From Pogonophryne albipinna (lineage: Eukaryota; Chordata; Actinopteri; Perciformes; Artedidraconidae), in assembly GCA_028583405.1 (NCBI GenBank), contig CM053247.1, positions 14,774,065-14,838,064 of the forward strand: a DNA stretch of 64,000 nt, given 5' to 3'. Positions 60,226 through 64,000 of the stretch are shown here, piece after piece. The notes under the pieces were generated by a model that was not told where the DNA came from, did not search any database, and worked only from the letters and a program-made list of their open reading frames with translations. Numbering within the stretch: position 1 is the first letter of the stretch; each line of letters opens with the position of its first letter. The translations under genes and the position numbers were made by a program.

Positions 60226-63200
60226 GGATGGCCACACATCCATATAGCTAAAGAAAGAATATGGTGGATATGAGCACTTTATCCTTGTCCTGGAAGGAAT
60301 TAAGAGCTCATCTGCTGATTGGATCATCACCACTCCATGCCTCCTCCCCTAAAAACACGGCCAGCCCTCAATCTGACACCCCCTTTCCATGTCACCAAGC
60401 AACTGTTGTGCTCTCATCACATGGGCCTGGGCTTTCTTGTGGTTTCATCATAGGCCGTGATGGGAAACAGAACCACCACCGCATGAAAGACAGAGAGAAG
60501 GGGGGGGAGAAAAAACCTCCTATAAAATACATGCAGATCTGCAAATAGAAAAAATCCGGGAAAGGGAATAGAAGGACTCGCCCTTCACCAAGCCCTGCCC
60601 TCACAGAATACTGCACCACCCCGGCGACAAGAGGGAAAAAAAGGAAACAGCAGAGGACCGCTGAGAGAGAGCTAATCGCCCTGTTATTATATTGGTTGGG
60701 ATTTGTGGCTAATGACTTCCACATTGCGACTTCAAATGCACTTGATGTTCCGAAAAAAGTGTGGGGGGGGGGGGGGGGAGAAAAGAGCATTTGGTCATGT
60801 GATTTGAAAAACACAAACAAACAAGCTTACAAACAAATGGTTTCTCTGAGACGCGTTGCCAGGTCGCACAAGAGCACGTATTTGTTGTGTTTGCTACGAG
60901 GGATGAAAAGCAGCGATAATTAAAGACGACTGCTTCCTCACTGAGGGCTGACATAAAGAGCGTCCTTCCATCTTTATTATATGTTTCGAAACTTCAGGGA
61001 CAGCATAACAGGCTTAGTGGATGAGCAATATTTCCAGAATGAGTCTATGATAGAAACATGCACACTTTTATGCACAAAAACATAATAATTTGTGCACACG
61101 CTTACACCACCCAAAGCTGCTCAGATTTAGAGAGCTTTCAAAGACGACAGAAACGTCAGATTATTAATGCACAACCTGCCAAAAAAAATGTCCCCTCCAC
61201 TCTGTCCTGGTAACCATTAATGTTGTGAGGCTCATTAATGTCAGTGTACTAAGCACAGAGGCCAGGGCCAGGCCAAACCAGGCCAGATGTAGCAGGTTAC
61301 AGATTACTTCTCTGGTGGGGACACAGCTGGCTGCAACACAAGTCTGGTTCCCCTTTTCCCCAGCAGCATCCATTTCCACATCAAAACCACATCAGACTTC
61401 AGAGGATCGCAGGAAGACTGCTTCACAGGAAGACTGCTTATCCAGGTTTCACAGATAGTCACAGATTCAGTAAGGCTCGTTTAATGAATTTGGAAGTGGC
61501 TAAGAAGAAGTCACCAATTTCTCGGGGGTGGGCTTGGCAGTTAATGGACCACATCTCGTCTCTGTGCTTTAAAAGTGCCCTCTTGGAAGAGGGTCAATGA
61601 AAGTGCAAACAATTAACCTTGCAAGTGATGAGAACAGATGCCTCTAACTAGTTAACTCTGCAGACAATGACTTCTCAATGGGATTTTACAATCCTTCTTT
61701 TTGTTTCATGCTTTTGTCATGGGTTGCAGCCCCAGATAACCAGGCCGTAAACCAGGAACTCGTTCATCCCGAAATAGCCTTCGCCATTCTTCCTTTTCAA
61801 AAAACCCTCCACTGCACCACCTCCTGAGTTCACTACCACAGTAGCCACAGACCCACAAGACACCCTGCCAAAGTTTCTGGGTAGCACCTATAAAATATGG
61901 CCCCATCTCGTTCTAGTGCGGCCCCTATTATTTAGCTCCGTAGTGGAAAGAGTCTAATCGGCAGGAGCCCGTGGTGGGCTAAAAGCGCTGCCGAAAAACC
62001 CGTCTGTTTGAAGTTGCTTGTCACAAAATGGAAAGCATAAAAGGTTGTTTTGCCCACAAGCAGGCCCTATATTTAAATACCAGAGGAAAAATCAATCAAC
62101 AAATAATATACCAAGGCAGATAAGGCCTCCACCTATGTAGGATATCCCGTAGTTGCCAGGATGATCTCTGACAGATGGACCAAGAGTAGTTTTGGCTCTG
62201 TGAGTGGCCCAGAATGAAACAAGGAGGGACAATTTTGAGTTTTGCTTGGCAGACGTTCAGGGAGTGACTGATGGGCTGCAGACTCTGACAATGACGTAAA
62301 GGACATTCAGGGACTTGCTGAAACCCTAGGGAAAAAAGCTGCTGGCACAATGTGGACATCAGAGACATGTCAGCCAACCTGACATGAGGGCGGACGAGGT
62401 GCCACGCTCAATTACCTCCCTCTGGCAGCTCCTCACCGTTTCCTCGAGTCATAATCCACATCTGCCATATATTTCCAAACATGATTAAAAGCTTCTTCAC
62501 CTCTAACGCTGTCCTTGTTTCTGTAGTTTCTCACACCCAATCACAAGTCTCCCTACACAGTAAGTATAGGCAAGGGTTACAGGGTTGAACAAACACAAGG
62601 GGAAATCCCCTGCATACTCAACACATGCCACTGAACCCGCTCTAAACCAACTCGTACACGAGAGTAAACAAGACGTGTGCATCCAGGAGAAAGCATCATT
62701 GAAAGAAGGGGGGTGGGGGCAGGAGATAGGGAAGCCAAGATGCGCTAAGGTTGTTCAATTAAGGGCTTTCAAACGGTGCACAATTAGTGTGTCTGGGATG
62801 GATCCATCCTAAATAAAGTCAAACTAAACAAAAAACGAGTGTGGAGCATTGACATTGAATAACGGATTGTGAAAGACGAAAAGATGTAAGTGAAAGCAAA
62901 ATGAATCAGAAAAAGAAAACAGAGTGAGTCAGGGTGGGACAAAGACTGTTTTTATGATCCCTCAGATTGTTAACCCAGGCTCTAATTGTCTCCCTCTTTT
63001 GTATAGCACAAATTAAGTGAGCGCTGGGTTTATTTCACATTTCCCCGTGTTATAGACACGGCTGACAAAGACCAGGCTTGTAAAATGACCAGCGAACACA
63101 GAGTTTACATCTCCAACGTCTGAGTTTGAAGGTACACATCTCATTCCAGAGGAGCTCTGTGGCACAGATGCATGCTGGGGCCTTTTACCAGCAAACACAC

Positions 63201-64000
63201 AACCAAAGCTGAAGGGAGAACAACACATGTTTTACTAATGCGTGTCTGTCCTCTGTGAGGAAAATAACACAAGACCATATGGGTTCCTCATCGCACGCCG
63301 CCTTTGATAACCAGGGGATCTACGGCTTGTGATGCAACTCATGATGGCTTACTGTTGCTAAGGGCCGTGCGTTACTCCCATGGGGGTGTTTTAAGCTTGT
63401 TCTCTTCTTCTTTGTTTTGCTTGTAAATGGATGGTAAAATGATCCCTCAGCACTGTCAGATGCCACGATAAACATATGCAGTGACAAAACAGGCATTAAA
63501 CTGCCCTCCTACCCACATCATTCCTGCTCTTTTTCCCCTCCTTCTCCCTCCTCATGCCCGTATCCCTCCCCCCAGACGCACTTACAGTAAGAATGAAAGG
63601 GAGCAATTTTCATCAGTGAAGCAGCCGCGGTATTTTCAGATGGATCTGATGTGGAGGGAACGGAGGACACACACACTCGCACACACACATCAAAATGCAC
63701 ACAGGCTCCTTTGTTCACTTGGTGGTAGGGCCAGTGTCATTGTGGTGATGCCATTCTCACCCACTCATCACTGTACTGTAGACATCACCCACTGAGTGAG
63801 TGTATGTGCATGCATGTGTGCATGTTTTTGTTTGAGTGCACATGTCTGTCAATTCACCTCTCCTCACAATTTGACAGCCTCTCCAAGGCAGTAATCAATT
63901 TGCGGCAACATAATGTAAGCTGTGCGGCCAGTATGGCTGCGGCCGGTCCTGATGGACAATTACCATGTTTGACGTTGCTCCAATGATAACAGTTGGATTT
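60226..64000. other. Single-copy non-coding DNA beyond the right arm
   Basis: This lies upstream of the kringle exon and camk2b exons on the - strand. No kinase-domain, Kremen signal-peptide or other exon was recognised. It has a G run at 60763-60778 and purine-rich patches. The frames at 62096-62377 and 63481-63795 show no family features. It should match whatever lies left of window base 1 if the arms are alleles. Confidence 0.5.

Overview
The window looks like nuclear DNA of a ray-finned (teleost) fish. Coding sequence occurs only as short exons with GT/AG borders inside long AT-rich non-coding stretches. The recognisable exons match vertebrate families: CaMKII beta, Kremen, axonemal dynein heavy chain 2 and neurexin-3 alpha. 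Most of the rest is the DNA-transposon, short-repeat and microsatellite landscape typical of teleosts. No prokaryotic, organellar, CRISPR or operon features were seen, and nearly all long open frames are chance or repeat-derived.

Layout. (1) 1-10312: a Kremen-type kringle exon (3056-3218), then the last four coding exons and the 3'UTR exon of a camk2b-like gene (5521 onward), all on the + strand, with four short transposons. (2) 10313-16400: camk2b 3' end, dispersed repeats, and the last two coding exons of a dnah2-like gene on the - strand (16349-15909). (3) About 16.5-21.6 kb: a tandem repeat followed by a transposon nest. A BED-finger hAT element is split by a 3.8 kb hAT element with an exact 8-bp target duplication. 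That element carries two abutting Harbinger-like elements with MADF exon remnants and a small hAT MITE. (4) 24983-30800, - strand: first coding exon of neurexin-3 alpha (signal peptide, LNS1, EGF1) and a probable upstream non-coding exon. (5) 31-48.9 kb: non-coding sequence with a short interspersed element, a LINE-like 3' end, a long piggyBac-type MITE, a solo-LTR-like element and a large TIR element. (6) 48914-49913: exactly 1000 N. (7) 49914-60225: an almost perfect reverse complement of 1-10312, so camk2b and the kringle exon appear a second time on the - strand. (8) 60226-64000: single-copy sequence continuing outward from that second arm.

The dominant signal is the inverted duplication of at least 10.3 kb abutting the gap. 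Its near-identity, down to transposons and target duplications, and its end exactly at the N run fit best with a false haplotypic duplication or mis-oriented contig. A real recent palindrome cannot be excluded. Several gene fragments lack the rest of their gene here: one Kremen exon, two dnah2 exons and one nrxn3 exon. This suggests further misjoins, or rearranged or duplicated gene ends. I found no convincing new biological system; the notable items are structural.
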